DNA from: MPNP01 sp965221445
GTDB lineage: Bacteria > Pseudomonadota > Alphaproteobacteria > Rhodobacterales > Rhodobacteraceae
DNA: 64,000 nucleotides
Reading direction: 5' to 3'
NCBI GenBank assembly: GCA_965221445.1
Contig: CBDCSF010000013.1
Coordinates: 248,001 to 312,000, forward strand
Shown here piece after piece: positions 34,145 through 42,377 of the stretch. A model generated the notes under the pieces. That model saw only the letters and a list, made by a program, of their open reading frames with translations, had not been told where the DNA came from and searched no databases. A program made the translations under genes and the position numbers. Numbering within the stretch: position 1 is the first letter of the stretch; each line of letters starts with the position of its first letter.

Positions 34145-35168
34145 AATTCCTCAAAAATTGGCATTTGCTGTGAATTCTGGGGATGCAACCCTTATCGGTG
34201 CTATCATCAAGGATACTTCAACTGGAAAAATATTGGGTCATGTCCAACAGACATCTGGTTTTTCGAATTTACTTAATCATGGTTTAGGTTTTGCAGGAAA
34301 CTTTGCATCAGGTGGCTCACTTCTTGATGCAGTTACAATTGTTCAAAATCAACAAATCAAAAGCAGCCTGACTAAATTGGCTACTGAAGTGAATTTGATC
34401 CAGCATCTTCAGATCACGAACCTAGCGTTTGGAATCCTAAATTTGGGAGTTTCAATCGCTTCGACGGTTTTGATTCTCAGGAGTCTTGAGAAAATTGATA
34501 ATCGCTTAGATAAAATTTCTCAACAAATAAAACAGATTACTCAAGAACGTAGAGAAGATGAACTACGTGATTTGATTGCAGAAATTAAGTCTGATAAAAA
34601 AAACATTGATATGCATCATGCAAAAGGATCTGATTCCAAAAGTATAGTTTTTAGTCTGACACATAATTTATCAAGAAGTCTTTATAAATTGTTAGAACAA
34701 TTGGAAAAAGATCTAGTTCAAACACAAGAGTCTTCTGTACCGATTGAGTTTATTCAATATCTTTGGGAGAAGTTAGCTTTAATTTCCCTTTGCCAAGATT
34801 CAATAATCAAGGCATATTTTTCAATTGATGAACTTCCTTTTGTAGTAGAGTTTGGGAGTGAACAAAATGCTCGCTTGTTGAACTTGGTTTCAGAAATAAA
34901 TCCAAACCACATTAGTAGAATTATTGCAGGGAGAAATCCTGATTTTGAATCCCAAAAAATATTACGGAAAAAGGCAAACGAAGAGATTAATGTTTTTACA
35001 GATGCGTTGAGGGGTTGTATTTATTCCACGCTTAGCCAAGTGAGTATTGCACAAACTCTTTTGGATCAGAATGCTTCAGGTAACTATTACCTCAGAGAAA
35101 TTGAAGCGTCAAATTGCAATGAGCCCCTGTTTTTACCTAAAAGGCCATGGGCAATCAATGTAATTTGA
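34113..35168 (+). CDS. Unknown protein with hydrophobic segments and coiled coil, middle gene of the cassette
   Basis: 351 residues if the TTG at 34113 is used; a TTG at 34128 is equally possible, so the start is uncertain. An N-terminal stretch, ATLIGAIIKDTSTGKILGHV, looks like a small beta domain. A glycine-rich hydrophobic segment (HGLGFAGNFASGGSLLDAVT) follows, then a helix ending in a hydrophobic segment (LAFGILNLGVSIASTVLIL, about residues 104-122) and a charged coiled coil (KIDNRLDKISQQIKQITQER). The C-terminal half is helical. The plan resembles pore-forming or membrane-tethered toxins, but no known family is recognised. Flanked by two paralogous partners. Confidence 0.6.
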   Translation: MRKSILPLLYKIPQKLAFAVNSGDATLIGAIIKDTSTGKILGHVQQTSGFSNLLNHGLGFAGNFASGGSLLDAVTIVQNQQIKSSLTKLATEVNLIQHLQITNLAFGILNLGVSIASTVLILRSLEKIDNRLDKISQQIKQITQERREDELRDLIAEIKSDKKNIDMHHAKGSDSKSIVFSLTHNLSRSLYKLLEQLEKDLVQTQESSVPIEFIQYLWEKLALISLCQDSIIKAYFSIDELPFVVEFGSEQNARLLNLVSEINPNHISRIIAGRNPDFESQKILRKKANEEINVFTDALRGCIYSTLSQVSIAQTLLDQNASGNYYLREIEASNCNEPLFLPKRPWAINVI

Positions 35169-35313
35169 CCAAGATAATTTAAGAAAAATTAAGAACAAAA
35201 GTGCAATGAAATTTAAACTAAATCTTGAGTTGCTTAATGTTTTTTCAACCGATCCCCTTGCAAGCAAAATTTATTTGAATGCAAATTTTAGACTAGAATG
35301 ACTTAACGGTACA

Positions 35314-35970
35314 GTGTTGGATAATTCGAAAAAAATTTATTACCTGTTAGAGAATGATGTAGCACATCTAGACTATTTCTCATGGAGAAATTCCGAATTT
35401 GAAAGGATTAACTATCAGTTGGAAAAGGAATATAAATTCCTTCAGAATTCAATCCAAGATTATGTAAAAAATCAATCCTCTTTGGAGAATGTCATTACTG
35501 GAAAAGATTGCGAGGATTTTTTACCCAAAATTTTGTTACCTTGGACAAAGAAACAAATCGAAAAATGTAAGGGTTTTACAGAGTCAAGTTTTTATGTTTT
35601 ACATACAAGAATCAAGGCTAATTCCAAGGTTGGAAGTAAGCTTGATTTTCTACCAACAAAATCTATGCCGAATAGGTTAAATGTCGGTTTGATTGGTGAA
35701 TTACCAGGAACCCTTTCATTTGGTACAATGACAGAGGCCACTTTGAAATGTTTTATAGCCTTAACTAAAACCCTGCCACTAGAGACGGTTAGACCTGATG
35801 TTTTAGTGCAAACTGGTTATACGGGCATATTAGAGGAAGAAATTTTAACCATAATTTTTGGGAATCCGCAAAAGGCCGAAAGGGGTTGCTTACTCAATAT
35901 ACTCCAAACTACAATTACCTTATCAGCTGAGAATAAACTCAGGGAGGGAACTAGTTCCTTAGATAATTAG
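35314..35970 (+). CDS. Unknown protein, paralogue A' of a three-gene cassette
   Basis: 218 residues, start GTG at 35314. It is a diverged copy of the 210-residue protein at 33512-34144, with the same order of conserved blocks (WRNSEFERIN; NVITGKDC; LPWTKKQIEKCKGF matching NPWVVKQVETCRVE; and the C-terminal ILQTTITLSAENKLRE). The divergence means the duplication is not recent. Possible explanations are a cognate/antagonist pair around the middle protein or a heteromer. Function unknown. Confidence 0.62.
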   Translation: MLDNSKKIYYLLENDVAHLDYFSWRNSEFERINYQLEKEYKFLQNSIQDYVKNQSSLENVITGKDCEDFLPKILLPWTKKQIEKCKGFTESSFYVLHTRIKANSKVGSKLDFLPTKSMPNRLNVGLIGELPGTLSFGTMTEATLKCFIALTKTLPLETVRPDVLVQTGYTGILEEEILTIIFGNPQKAERGCLLNILQTTITLSAENKLREGTSSLDN

Positions 35971-36245
35971 GGTATTTGTTTTTAGGTTTTGCTAACATCT
36001 TTCCTATTTTAATCTGAATGAAAAACTACTCAGCTTTGTCACCCTAAAGAGCATACTGCTTCTGTTTTATTAAACGGCTGAATACAGAACGAAAATCAGC
36101 ATGAGAATTAAATTATCTTTTCGGTGTATATCATCTGGAATATTATTACCTGTGTTTGGAGAATGAATAACTGAGTTACCAGAATTCGCTTTTCATTAAC
36201 ACACAGAATGGTTTCAATAAAATTTTGGTGGATTGAAATTTTACC

Positions 36246-37286
36246 TTAAGCGTTTTCAGCTAACTTGCTGTCTACAATCCTTACATTTTCATTCACGATT
36301 GGATGCTTAATACCTAAGTTTCTGGCAATAGACTGAACAAGCTTGTCTACTCTTTCTATGTATGCTGCACCAGCGTATACAGCCCTTGCTGCTGATGAAG
36401 GTTTAAGCAGTGAATTCGCAGCTTTGGCATATTTCTCAAATGGAACTTGATCACTTGTGCTAGCTCCTAAAGTTTGAACGACATGATCAACCCAAGTGTA
36501 AATATCCTCAGATAGTGCCAAATCAGAATGGACTGCATCCTTAATTGACCTTGGGCCACCCTCGGTTACTGCCCGGTAATTTCCTGTCAACAACATACTC
36601 CACTTAGCCATGGGTATAAAAAGAGATTCATCCACCTTTAACTTTACTGGTATCTCATTCCCTCTAAATCGTGCTCCTGCAATATCTTCTGCTAACTCGT
36701 TAAGAATTTCATTATGCCCAGGCTTGGCAAATTTTGCAGCCTTGAAATTAGTAGGCAGGCCTACATGAAGGAAATTCAGTTTTTCTTCTGGTGGTCTGAA
36801 GGCCTGTGGGTCTGGGCTACACAGTGTAACATTGTCAGGGTCAAAATCGTCCCAAACCCTGGGTTCGGTATAACATTCTTCCAAGGGCTTGGTATCTAAT
36901 CCAGGTATTCTTTTTAAATACACCAGGGGTGGCATGTTCATAATCGACAGGCATGGTTTTCCTGAGGAAGCAATTCGTTTAAGGAGATCCCAGACATGAG
37001 GTGCTCTGAATTGAGGTTCCTGCATGGCTAATCCAACCATGTCATACTCTTCGGGATCAACATGTTCCGGTGTAATACCTCTTACTGTACCAGGTAACTC
37101 TGAAGAGTGAATCAAATCTGGTTCAGATGCTCCACGCCGTGTAATTCTAATAGTCGTACCCTCCTTGTTAATTAGCTCAGCTTCTTCCGGGAGACAAACC
37201 AGAGTTGAATTATGTCCAGCCATCAATAATTTTGTTGATAGCAGTGAACCATAGGAAGCTCCTAAAATTAATACGTTAAATGACAT
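36246..37286 (-). CDS. ApbA/PanE-like ketopantoate reductase family oxidoreductase
   Basis: 346-residue NAD(P)-binding protein. The N-terminus VLILGASYGSLLSTKLLMAG is a Rossmann loop with the A-S-Y-G-S variant of GxGxxG, as in the ketopantoate reductase / octopine dehydrogenase fold. Later stretches (DMVGLAMQEPQF; LFIPMAKWSMLLTGNYRAV) suit the catalytic-domain helix of that superfamily. Substrate uncertain; true ketopantoate reductases are shorter (about 300 residues), so a sugar-acid or opine-type substrate is possible. It stands 188 bp from the end of the SDR gene on the same strand. Confidence 0.7.
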   Translation of the reverse strand: MSFNVLILGASYGSLLSTKLLMAGHNSTLVCLPEEAELINKEGTTIRITRRGASEPDLIHSSELPGTVRGITPEHVDPEEYDMVGLAMQEPQFRAPHVWDLLKRIASSGKPCLSIMNMPPLVYLKRIPGLDTKPLEECYTEPRVWDDFDPDNVTLCSPDPQAFRPPEEKLNFLHVGLPTNFKAAKFAKPGHNEILNELAEDIAGARFRGNEIPVKLKVDESLFIPMAKWSMLLTGNYRAVTEGGPRSIKDAVHSDLALSEDIYTWVDHVVQTLGASTSDQVPFEKYAKAANSLLKPSSAARAVYAGAAYIERVDKLVQSIARNLGIKHPIVNENVRIVDSKLAENA

Positions 37287-37474
37287 TTCTTTCCTTTTTC
37301 AAATAAACAACTTCTTAATTTTGCATAACCAACGCATTATTCTTCTTATTGTAGAAATTACCAGCAGCCAAGCAGCCTCCTAATTAAGCCCTCTAAATGG
37401 AACTTATCCAAAGTAGCCGTACTTAAACAATCAAAACTTCCTTCAGTTTTGAAAGTAAGCGGATGGATGGGAAT

Positions 37475-38233
37475 CTAATTCAGATCTGGTCTAATGGTGG
37501 AAATCGAATTTAGACCTCCATCAACATCTATGCATTGGCCAGTTACAAAGGATGCTTGGTCAGAAGCCAACCATAATACCAGATTGGCAATATCCTTGGG
37601 AGTTCCCAATCTCCCAGCCGGATGTCTTAAAATGGCATCTGCTTTGGCAAATTCTGGATTTTCTGCTGTTTCAAATGCTGTTTCAGTCATCTCTGTCCTT
37701 ATCCAACCTGGGCAAATTGAATTACATCGTATCTTTGGTCCGTGATCAACAGCAATGGCTCTTGTCAAAGAATGAACAAATCCTTTGGAAGCATCATAAA
37801 GGGCCATCCCGGGATCGGCCTTCTTGCCAGAAATTGAACCAATATTGATAATTGAACCCCCTCCAACTCTTTCCATTAGAGGTATAAATTCCTTACAGAT
37901 ATTGAAGATACCTTTACAATTGGTCCCAACAACAAGATCCCACTCTTCTTCAGTTGTTTCTACAACTGTTTTTTCCAACTGGATACCTGCATTATTTACG
38001 ACTAAATTCGCAACCCCAAAATTCCTGTCAATATACCCGCTAAGTTCCCTAACATCATTCGTATTGGAAACATCAGCCCTCTTCCAGTTTAAATCAGGAG
38101 GATAATTATCCTGAATTTCATTTCTTCCACAACAAATTACAGTAAAACCATTTTGTGAAAGTGAGAGGGCTATTTCCTTGCCAATGCCCCGGCTTGCACC
38201 AGTCACCAATGCTATTGCCTTGTTTTGTATCAT
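37475..38233 (-). CDS. Short-chain dehydrogenase/reductase
   Basis: Classical SDR of 252 residues, a cytosolic NAD(P)-dependent oxidoreductase. The cofactor loop is VTGASRGIGKEIA at residues 10-22, with NNAG near 90. The catalytic serine lies in IINIGSISG, and the Tyr-Lys pair is in YDASKGFVHSLTRAIA. The C-terminus VTGQCIDVDGGLNSI is typical. The substrate cannot be inferred; it probably acts with the neighbouring reductase on a hydroxy-acid or sugar derivative. Confidence 0.9.
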   Translation of the reverse strand: MIQNKAIALVTGASRGIGKEIALSLSQNGFTVICCGRNEIQDNYPPDLNWKRADVSNTNDVRELSGYIDRNFGVANLVVNNAGIQLEKTVVETTEEEWDLVVGTNCKGIFNICKEFIPLMERVGGGSIINIGSISGKKADPGMALYDASKGFVHSLTRAIAVDHGPKIRCNSICPGWIRTEMTETAFETAENPEFAKADAILRHPAGRLGTPKDIANLVLWLASDQASFVTGQCIDVDGGLNSISTIRPDLN

Positions 38234-38501
38234 TGATCATGCCCACCGTGTGTATTTATCTTCCATTAAAATTAATCCCTAACACTCGTATTTTTAACAA
38301 TATATTAATATGCGGTCCTTATATTATGTTAATAAACTTTGCACCAGCTATTCGTGATTATTAACATCCCTTACCTCCAACTATATGTATAATCTTTGAA
38401 GCAAACACTTTCTAATTATTCACCCACTTCTATGTTTAGAATAAATGACATGGCCAATGAAATGAATTTAGCTTGGCAAGCAACCAATTGGAATTAAAAC
38501 A

Positions 38502-39335
38502 ATGATTTATAAATTCAGGGAAGACTGGCTCAAGGCCAAAAACAAACGGGTAATGCTTTTTGGCATGTCAGGAGTCGGTAAAACCCATATTTCAAATATC
38601 CTACGCAATTCTGGTAATTGGTATCACTACTCCGTAGACTACCGAATTGGAACCAGGTATATGGGTGAACACATTGTTGATAATTTCAAATTGGAGGCAA
38701 TGAAAAATCTCTTTCTGGCAAATTTGTTGAAATCCGATTCAATCTACATTTGCTCAAACATTTCATTCGATAACCTTGACCCTCTATCAACCTTCTTGGG
38801 CAAATTGGGAAATCAAGATCAAGGTGGTTTATCTTTTGAGGAATATGTCAGAAGACAGAATATTCACCAACGGGCAGAAATCAACTCCCTTAAGGACGCA
38901 GAGCACTTTATTGACAGGGCTCAAGCTCTGTACGGATATAGTCATTTTATCTGTGATACAGGAGGTTCCATATGTGAAGTCATAGACCCCTTTAATCCTG
39001 ATGATAAGTTAATGGGTTTTCTTTCCGGTTTAATGTTGCCAGTCTGGATTGAACCCTCCTCAGATTGGAAGGAAAATCTGCTGAAGAGGTTTATCGATTC
39101 ACCTAAGCCAATGTATTATCGCCCCGATTTCTTGGACCAAAAGGTTTCTGGGCTTGACATAGAATCTCTAAATCCCGATGAATTCAGCAGATCGATGTAT
39201 CAGGAGCTGATTGAAGAAAGAGGTCCACGATACGAAGCCATGGCCAAGAATTGGGGAATTAAGGTTTCTGTTGAAGATTTGGCAGGAGTTTCCAACGAGG
39301 ATCAATTTGTAAATCTTATCTCCAAACGACTATAA
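38502..39335 (+). CDS. P-loop ATPase of unknown role encoded upstream of metA
   Basis: 277 residues. A clear Walker A, GMSGVGKT, at residues 21-28 follows strand RVMLF, so it is a nucleotide-binding protein of the kinase/ATPase class. A possible Walker B-like strand is YSHFICDTGGSICEV near 145-160. The remaining sequence (FRFIDSPKPMYYRP-like region, DEFSRSMYQELIEERGPRYE) is helical. Its stop lies 31 bp before metA on the same strand, suggesting co-transcription. Function unknown. Confidence 0.75.
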   Translation: MIYKFREDWLKAKNKRVMLFGMSGVGKTHISNILRNSGNWYHYSVDYRIGTRYMGEHIVDNFKLEAMKNLFLANLLKSDSIYICSNISFDNLDPLSTFLGKLGNQDQGGLSFEEYVRRQNIHQRAEINSLKDAEHFIDRAQALYGYSHFICDTGGSICEVIDPFNPDDKLMGFLSGLMLPVWIEPSSDWKENLLKRFIDSPKPMYYRPDFLDQKVSGLDIESLNPDEFSRSMYQELIEERGPRYEAMAKNWGIKVSVEDLAGVSNEDQFVNLISKRL

Positions 39336-39366
39336 TTTCCCCCTCTTCCGTAATGAGTACAAAAAT

Positions 39367-40302
39367 ATGCCAATAGTAATACCTGATAATCTACCTGCCT
39401 TCTCGGTTTTAGAAAAGGAAGGTGTACAGGTTATGTCTGAAAGGAAAGCCTTGCGTCAGGACATCAGGGCACTTGAAGTAGGGTTGCTGAACCTGATGCC
39501 TAACAAGGTTGATACAGAAACCCAATTCATCAGGTTGATTGGTTCTACCCCACTCCAGATCAATTTTACCCTCATCCGCATGACGGAACATGTTTCAAAA
39601 TCAACTTCCATGGAGTACCTGGATGAATTCTATGTTACCTACGAAGAAATCAAGAACAGGAAATTTGATGGGTTGATAATCACCGGTGCACCCATAGAAC
39701 ATTTGGAGTATGAAGAAATCTATTACTGGGATGAACTCTGCGAGGTTTTTGATTGGGGTCAATCAAATGTTCATTCCACCTTTGGCATTTGCTGGGGCGG
39801 GATGGCCATGATGTATTATCGGTACAATTTACCAAAGGTCCAATTTGATCAGAAATTGTTTGGCTGTTTCCCACTGGATAATCATGAGATTACCTCTCCC
39901 TTTCTGAGAGGGTTTTCAGACAATATCTATATCCCTGTGAGTCGGTGGGCAGGTATGGATCAGAATGATATTGATAAATCTGAAGGGCTAAAGACCCTGT
40001 TGGGTTCTAATGAAACAGGCCCCTGCCTTATAGAGGATACAAATTATCATTCCCTCTATATTATGAACCATTTTGAATACAGTACCGATACGCTCCTCAA
40101 TGAGTATAATCGAGATCTAGCTGCCAAGGATGTAGAGATACAGCAACCCAGAAATTATTTCCCCGACGAAAACTCAGATTTGAAGCCAATAAATAAGTGG
40201 CGTAGTAATGGGCATTTACTCTACTCGAACTGGGTTAATCATATTTACCAAACAACCGAGTATGACCTTTCAAAAATTGCTAGCAAAAGGGAAATCAGGT
40301 AA
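39367..40302 (+). CDS. metA: Homoserine O-acyltransferase (MetA family)
   Basis: First committed step of methionine synthesis, acylating homoserine; cytosolic, 311 residues. The nucleophile Cys142 is in STFGICWGG, the early signature is LNLMPNKVDTETQFIRLIG, and the catalytic His/Glu pair lies in MNHFEY near residue 235. Residue 111 is Glu (GAPIEHLEYEEI). In characterised MetA proteins Glu at this position goes with acetyl-CoA use and Gly with succinyl-CoA, so this is more likely an O-acetyltransferase despite the name. It is followed by a TetR regulator. Confidence 0.94.
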   Translation: MPIVIPDNLPAFSVLEKEGVQVMSERKALRQDIRALEVGLLNLMPNKVDTETQFIRLIGSTPLQINFTLIRMTEHVSKSTSMEYLDEFYVTYEEIKNRKFDGLIITGAPIEHLEYEEIYYWDELCEVFDWGQSNVHSTFGICWGGMAMMYYRYNLPKVQFDQKLFGCFPLDNHEITSPFLRGFSDNIYIPVSRWAGMDQNDIDKSEGLKTLLGSNETGPCLIEDTNYHSLYIMNHFEYSTDTLLNEYNRDLAAKDVEIQQPRNYFPDENSDLKPINKWRSNGHLLYSNWVNHIYQTTEYDLSKIASKREIR

Positions 40303-40339
40303 ACTACCAAATACAGGGTTTGATGTTGGATACAAAAAT

Positions 40340-40948
40340 ATGGCCAGACAAGATTATCACCACGGTGATCTAAAAAATGCCCTGATAAAGGCTACCTTGG
40401 ACCTGATTGTAGAATTTGGCCCTCAAACCTTTACCTTGGCAGCAGCAGCGAAAAGGGTTGGTGTATCACCAGCAGCTCCCTACAGGCATTTTAAATCCAA
40501 GGAGGAATTACTTCAGGCCGTGGCTCTTGAAGGTTTCAGCAAATTTGCCGACAAGTTAAAGAAAGCCTATCAGAAAAAGATCAATAACCCCCGGGAGGCT
40601 CTTAGAGCTACCGGGAAGGCGTATCTGGAATTTGCCAGGGAATTTCCAGGCCATTACATTATTATGTTTGAATCCGGTATTTCTCTAAGGGATAACCCCG
40701 AACTTTCGGAACGTGCCATGATGGCCAAGGACGTTTTGCGTAAAGCCATTGAAAGTATTGTTGATCTACCCAAAAAACCTGACCTTCCCTCTGTGTCGTT
40801 AATTTGTGATCATATTTGGGCTATGAGCCATGGGGTTGTCGAGCTTTATGGACGTAAATCACTTGGAGCTACAAGTAAAACCAAACCGGAGCAAATACTT
40901 GAATCCGGAGTTGGATATTATCTCAGAGGCTTGGGATTATTTTTGTAA
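40340..40948 (+). CDS. TetR/AcrR family transcriptional regulator
   Basis: About 202 residues. The N-terminal DNA-binding domain begins ARQDYHHGDLKNALIKATLD, the usual start of this subgroup, and the helix-turn-helix is FTLAAAAKRVGVSPAAPYRH followed by FKSKEELLQAVA. The C-terminal ligand domain (PGHYIIMFESGISLRDN; HIWAMSHGVVELYG) matches the WHG-type TetR C-terminus. I used the ATG at 40340; longer in-frame starts would overlap metA and lack homology. Target unknown. Confidence 0.9.
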   Translation: MARQDYHHGDLKNALIKATLDLIVEFGPQTFTLAAAAKRVGVSPAAPYRHFKSKEELLQAVALEGFSKFADKLKKAYQKKINNPREALRATGKAYLEFAREFPGHYIIMFESGISLRDNPELSERAMMAKDVLRKAIESIVDLPKKPDLPSVSLICDHIWAMSHGVVELYGRKSLGATSKTKPEQILESGVGYYLRGLGLFL

Positions 40949-41044
40949 TGTGCTCTTGAAATAAAAGCGAATGTTAATTACATTTACATTATGGGTAAAT
41001 AATATTTTATCCGGAGCACATAATTTGGTTTAAAGGATCATGAA

Positions 41045-41389
41045 ATGGACAAAATGAAACAGACTTTGAACAATTCCATTGAATGGATGGACAAGCAGGG
41101 AATTCTAGCTTGGATAGCCTTGATGGTAATTTCCTTCGTTGTATTCTGGCCGCTCGGGTTGGTAGTATTATTTTTCTTACTTTGGAGTAATCGTTTTGGT
41201 AAAGGTCCTAAAAAAAAATTTGATAGAAGTTTGCCCAAAACCGAAAATTCTGCGTTTGAAGAATACAAGGCCGAAACCCTGAACCGCCTTGCCAAGGAAC
41301 AAAAGGAATTTGAGGAGTTTCTGGAAAATCTCAAAACTGCCAAGGATCAAAGAGAATTTGATAGTTTCATGGAGCAACGCAAGACCTAG
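41045..41389 (+). CDS. DUF2852 family small membrane protein
   Basis: 114 residues. One membrane segment at about 20-48 (ILAWIALMVISFVVFWPLGL continuing into VVLFFLLWSNRFG), then a charged helical tail with AFEEYKAETLNRLAKEQKEF and EFLENLKTAKDQREFDSFM. This is the DUF2852 pattern, conserved mainly in Alphaproteobacteria; no biochemical role is established. A perfect hairpin follows its stop. Confidence 0.85.
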   Translation: MDKMKQTLNNSIEWMDKQGILAWIALMVISFVVFWPLGLVVLFFLLWSNRFGKGPKKKFDRSLPKTENSAFEEYKAETLNRLAKEQKEFEEFLENLKTAKDQREFDSFMEQRKT

Positions 41390-41404
41390 AGTTCCTAGGT
41401 CTTG
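41380..41404 (+). terminator. Hairpin at the end of the DUF2852 gene
   Basis: A perfect 10-bp stem (CAAGACCTAG with CTAGGTCTTG) closes a 5-nt loop and includes the stop codon. No long T-run follows, so it may act as a weak terminator or a 3'-end protecting structure. Confidence 0.5.
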
Positions 41405-41588
41405 TACCAAACCCTTGTCTATATTTAGGTAATTACTTGCTGAGCATCAGTTCCATAAGACAGGAACCGATCCTTACTTTCCTTGGCTTCTATAGAATTA
41501 AAGCGGCGATCACCAATAAATCTATCAATTGTCTTCAAAAAATTGAATTGTAATTGATTTGTTTAATCAAAGCATATCATATTCTGAT

Positions 41589-41843
41589 ATGAATGAAGAC
41601 GATAGAATTTGTGAAGTAGAACGGCAGATTGAGCTATTAAAAAAGGATAACGAGATCATGCAAGCGAATATTGATGCAACGCTTAAATCCATGCAAGCGA
41701 ATATTGATACAACACTAAACGCCATGAGGGCTGAAGCTTCTAAGCGAGATGCCGAGGCTGCAAAACGTGAAACAAGATTAATTCTGACTATAGTCGGCCT
41801 GCTCGTTGCAGGACTAACTATCCAGAGTTTTATCCTTAACTGA
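41589..41843 (+). CDS. Small coiled-coil, tail-anchored protein, paralogue of 15418-15726
   Basis: 84 residues from the ATG used here; an in-frame TTG at 41559 would add ten. ERQIELLKKDNEIMQANIDA opens the coiled coil, with 11-residue units (ATLKSMQANID, TTLNAMRAEAS). AAKRETRLILTIVGLLVAGL leads into a single C-terminal membrane helix and the ending FILN, shared with the paralogue 26 kb away (AAKRETRMVITIASLI...FILN). The two differ mostly in number and sequence of repeats. Role unknown; probably a membrane-tethered scaffold. Confidence 0.65.
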   Translation: MNEDDRICEVERQIELLKKDNEIMQANIDATLKSMQANIDTTLNAMRAEASKRDAEAAKRETRLILTIVGLLVAGLTIQSFILN

Positions 41844-42158
41844 TCCAGGCAATACTGACCCTGAACAACTAAAATACGGAATAACTGTCAATTACTTTCA
41901 GTTAAATTACTCTCTTCGCCCTTAGCTCTTCCTTACCTGCACTGAAATAATTTGGATTATCTTTTCCCAATTAATTCAGTTCGTGAATATTCACTAAAAC
42001 CATTTTCAACCAAAAAATTATTTCAGTTGATTAGTCAAACAACCGAATGATCATGATTTTGCTGTATATTCTACCCTGCCCTTAACAGCGGCATTTGACC
42101 AAAGGAAAAATCAAATCACGGGTATTAGAATATTGTGGTATTAACCAGATGCCCTACC
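41844..42158. other. Intergenic region between convergent genes
   Basis: About 315 bp, AT-rich. I see no gene, RNA or clear terminator. Confidence 0.4.
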
Positions 42159-42359
42159 CTACTTCTTCCTCTTCTTGACACATTCCAGGTAATAGTCTGT
42201 TGAGGCCAGGGATAGTACAAACAAGACTATGATAAGAAAGGGCAAACCTCCAGAGAAACCTGCAAATCCTGTAATGATACTGTGGGCTAGCCCCAAAATA
42301 AATGTTGCAAAAATTGCTGTTGCACCTAATCCGATAATGAGTTTGGTAATATAGTTCAT
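42159..42359 (-). CDS. Small two-helix membrane protein
   Basis: 66 residues with two hydrophobic helices (LIIGLGATAIFATFILGLAH and GGLPFLIIVLFVLSLAS) and a basic C-terminus (ECVKKRKK). The start lies 18 bp after the end of the amidase-like gene on the same strand, so it is probably the last gene of the TRAP operon. Not recognised. Confidence 0.6.
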   Translation of the reverse strand: MNYITKLIIGLGATAIFATFILGLAHSIITGFAGFSGGLPFLIIVLFVLSLASTDYYLECVKKRKK

Positions 42360-42377
42360 AATCAGGCTACCTCCTCC

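Noticed and set aside
33512..35970. Treating the cassette as a classical toxin-antitoxin module
   Set aside because: Protein sizes (210, 351 and 218 residues) and the paralogous flanking genes do not match known types; kept as unknown.
38440..38500. Possible SAM-II-like riboswitch upstream of the ATPase-metA pair
   Set aside because: A GCTTGGCAAGC hairpin is present, but the conserved SAM-II core and the AAAGCTAAA element near the start codon are missing.
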